NCBI RefSeq assembly: GCF_032814565.1
Contig: NZ_CP136521.1
Span: 3,382,501-3,446,500, forward strand
Reading direction: 5' to 3'
Length of the DNA: 64,000 bases
DNA from: Hwangdonia lutea
GTDB taxonomy: Bacteria > Bacteroidota > Bacteroidia > Flavobacteriales > Flavobacteriaceae
Positions 62,864 through 64,000 of this stretch are shown here, in pieces. Position 1 is the first letter of the stretch. Every line of letters starts with the position of its first letter. Made by a program: the position numbers and the translations under genes. Under the pieces are notes generated by a model, which saw only the letters and a list, made by a program, of their open reading frames with translations, did no database searches and had not been told where the DNA came from.

Positions 62864-62905
62864 CACCTCGAATTTAAGCAACAAAAAAAATTAAAGTTAT
62901 AAATA

Positions 62906-63142
62906 ATGTCAAGAGTTTGTGAACTTACAGGAAAGAAGGCAATGGTTGGAAACAACGTGTCTCATGCATTAAATAGAACTAAACGCAAATTTAATGCGAA
63001 TTTAGTGAAAAAACGTTTTTACATTCCAGAAGAAGATAACTGGGTAACTTTAAAAGTTTCTACTTCTGCTTTAAAAACAATTAATAAAATTGGTATTTCT
63101 GCAGCAATTAAGGAAGCAAGAGCTAAAGGGTTTTATAAATAA
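62906..63142 (+). CDS. rpmB: 50S ribosomal protein L28 (bL28)
   Basis: The 78-residue product has the bL28 signature [20 protein letters not shown], followed by [20 protein letters not shown] and the C-terminal [16 protein letters not shown] region. Structural protein of the large ribosomal subunit. It leads the rpmB-rpmG-DUF4295 group, 26 bp before rpmG. Confidence 0.96.
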   Translation: MSRVCELTGKKAMVGNNVSHALNRTKRKFNANLVKKRFYIPEEDNWVTLKVSTSALKTINKIGISAAIKEARAKGFYK

Positions 63143-63168
63143 TAGCTGTATTTAATAAGTAAAAAGAC

Positions 63169-63351
63169 ATGGCAAAAAAAGGCAACAGAATACAAGTAAT
63201 ATTAGAATGTACAGAGCATAAAGAGTCTGGTCAACCAGGAACTTCACGTTACATTACTACAAAAAACAAGAAAAATACGCCAGAAAGAATGGAGATTAAA
63301 AAATTTAATCCAATTCTTAAACGTATGACAGTTCATAAAGAAATTAAATAA
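63169..63351 (+). CDS. rpmG: 50S ribosomal protein L33 (bL33)
   Basis: The 60-residue bL33: [40 protein letters not shown] and the [14 protein letters not shown] end. It lacks the CxxC pairs of zinc-binding L33 (only one Cys is present), so it is the C-minus type. Large-subunit protein, co-transcribed with rpmB. Three tandem hairpin repeats start at its stop codon. Confidence 0.95.
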   Translation: MAKKGNRIQVILECTEHKESGQPGTSRYITTKNKKNTPERMEIKKFNPILKRMTVHKEIK

Positions 63352-63457
63352 TTAGAAATTTATTAAGGAAATTTCAAATAACTTAAATTAGAAATTTTAA
63401 AGGAAATTTCAAATAACACAAATTAGAAATTTATTTAAAAAATTTCAAAACGCATAA
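63351..63457 (+). repeat. three tandem 35-36-bp hairpin repeats
   Basis: Units at 63351-63386, 63387-63421 and 63422-63457 each begin ATTAGAAATTT and contain GAAATTT with AAATTTC a few bases later (for example 63355-63361 with 63369-63375). The third unit is the most diverged. They fill the gap between rpmG and the DUF4295 gene exactly and would place three small stem-loops in the operon mRNA. Confidence 0.85.
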
Positions 63458-63463
63458 GTAGTC

Positions 63464-63616
63464 ATGGCAAAAAAATCAGTAGCATCATTACAAACAGGAT
63501 CAAAAAGATTAACAAAAGCAATAAAAATGGTTAAGTCTCCAAAAACAGGAGCTTACATGTTTGTTGAGTCTATTATGGCTCCAGAATTTGTAAACGACTT
63601 TTTAAACAAAAAGTAA
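63464..63616 (+). CDS. DUF4295 family small ribosome-associated protein
   Basis: A 50-codon gene: MAKKSVASLQTGSKRLTKAI, then KMVKSPKTGAYMFVESIMAP and EFVNDFLNKK. This is the DUF4295 family, found in Bacteroidota in the order rpmB-rpmG-DUF4295-ftsY. It is very basic at the N-terminus, consistent with ribosome binding, but its role is not established. It starts 6 bp after the last tandem repeat; a terminator follows 24 bp after its stop. Confidence 0.88.
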   Translation: MAKKSVASLQTGSKRLTKAIKMVKSPKTGAYMFVESIMAPEFVNDFLNKK

Positions 63617-63640
63617 AACCGCATTACATAATATTTTTTA

Positions 63641-63674
63641 AAAACTGCTTTCATTTTCTGGAAGCAGTTTTTTT
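63641..63674 (+). terminator. terminator of the rpmB operon
   Basis: AAAACTGCTTTC (63641-63652) pairs with GGAAGCAGTTTT (63660-63671), 12 bp with one G-T pair, around a 7-base loop. It is followed by more Ts. It ends the rpmB-rpmG-DUF4295 transcript before ftsY. Confidence 0.85.
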
Positions 63675-63747
63675 ATGCTTATATTTTAGTAAATTTACTG
63701 CCATATTTGCAGTAAACAAATGTGGTGCGAAAATTGACAATAAGCAT

Positions 63748-63837
63748 TTGGGCGTTACCACAAGGGTCGGGCTTTCGGTAGTCGCTTCCCGATAAAAAAA
63801 TCGGGAGAGCTTCAACAATACCTCAATCCCTAACGCA
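63748..63837 (+). repeat. interspersed structured repeat, copy 3
   Basis: It opens TTGGGCGTTACC, contains GGGTCGGGCTTTC and closes CAATCCCTAACGCA, as copies 1 and 2. Its central hairpin is different: CCCGAT (63788-63793) with ATCGGG (63800-63805) around As. It lies between the rpmB-operon terminator and ftsY. Confidence 0.8.
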
Positions 63838-63893
63838 AAAGCAGAATTATTTTTGGGCCTAACAACTCAATAACAAGTAAATAAACATTATTA

Positions 63894-64000
63894 ATGAGCT
63901 TTTTTAAAAAAATATTTTCATCGGAAAAAAAAGAAACCTTAGACAAAGGACTGGAAAAATCCAAATCCAGCTTTTTCGGTAAACTAAGTAAAGCCGTAGC
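63894..64000 (+). CDS. ftsY: SRP receptor FtsY, N-terminal fragment (continues past window)
   Basis: Only the first 35 codons are in the window: MSFFKKIFSSEKKETLDKGL, then EKSKSSFFGKLSKAVA. This matches the short basic N-terminus and the GLEKSKSSFFGKL start of the N domain in Bacteroidota FtsY, the SRP receptor GTPase. Position after rpmB-rpmG-DUF4295 supports it. The GTPase domain is outside the window, so the call rests on the N-terminus and gene order. Confidence 0.85.
   Translation, partial: MSFFKKIFSSEKKETLDKGLEKSKSSFFGKLSKAV

Overview
This AT-rich window comes from the chromosome of a member of the Bacteroidota, most likely a marine or aquatic Flavobacteriaceae. The evidence is: promoters of the TTG-N19-TAnnTTTG type (clearest before the SRP RNA, rpmB and a small secreted-protein gene); no Shine-Dalgarno sequences; type IX secretion (T9SS) features (a SprB-like giant adhesin, PorP/SprF partners, CHU_C-type C-terminal domains); CarboxypepD_reg/TonB receptors; and the order rpmB-rpmG-DUF4295-ftsY. 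I cannot fix the genus from sequence alone. No tRNA, rRNA, CRISPR array, IS element or phage was recognised.

Region 1 (1-19.3 kb) is an accessory-looking block. Two regulators combine a FlgO/TolB-like domain, TPRs and an AraC-type HTH. They flank and interleave with three beta-lactamase-fold serine hydrolases (one fused to thioredoxin), two NmrA-like NAD(P)-binding proteins, a DJ-1/PfpI protein, an ankyrin lipoprotein, a membrane acyltransferase, DUF6090 and DUF6624 proteins, an esterase and a Vat-like acetyltransferase. From 9.4 to 17.6 kb all genes run rightward with small gaps, like one long operon. It lies divergent from a membrane-spanning regulator, with TCATAA direct repeats between them.

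Region 2 (19.3-25.8 kb) is ammonifying nitrite reduction: nrfH, nrfA and a fused System II cytochrome c maturation protein (CcsBA). A Crp/Fnr-like palindrome and a promoter lie upstream, and a perfect 15-bp hairpin separates nrfA from ccsBA.

Region 3 (26-43.1 kb) is surface and T9SS: a beta-helix-like surface protein, a CHU_C cargo protein, a PorP/SprF barrel with a long coiled-coil and SPOR-like extension, a 3231-residue SprB-repeat adhesin, and its SprF-like partner.

Region 4 (43.1-55.5 kb) holds an Sfp-type phosphopantetheinyl transferase beside decayed NRPS fragments, a His-rich small protein with a TonB receptor, a NeuD/PglD-like acetyltransferase, a glutaminyl cyclase, the SRP RNA, an SDR, a second TonB receptor, a CoA-binding protein and a sodium:solute symporter.

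Region 5 (55.6-64 kb) is mostly core: recR, a glycosyltransferase, a 2-oxoacid dehydrogenase E2, a DnaQ-type exonuclease, a fumarylacetoacetase-fold protein, an Hpt protein, cinA, rpmB, rpmG, the 50-codon DUF4295 gene and the start of ftsY. A tandem hairpin repeat and copies of an interspersed structured repeat sit in its gaps.
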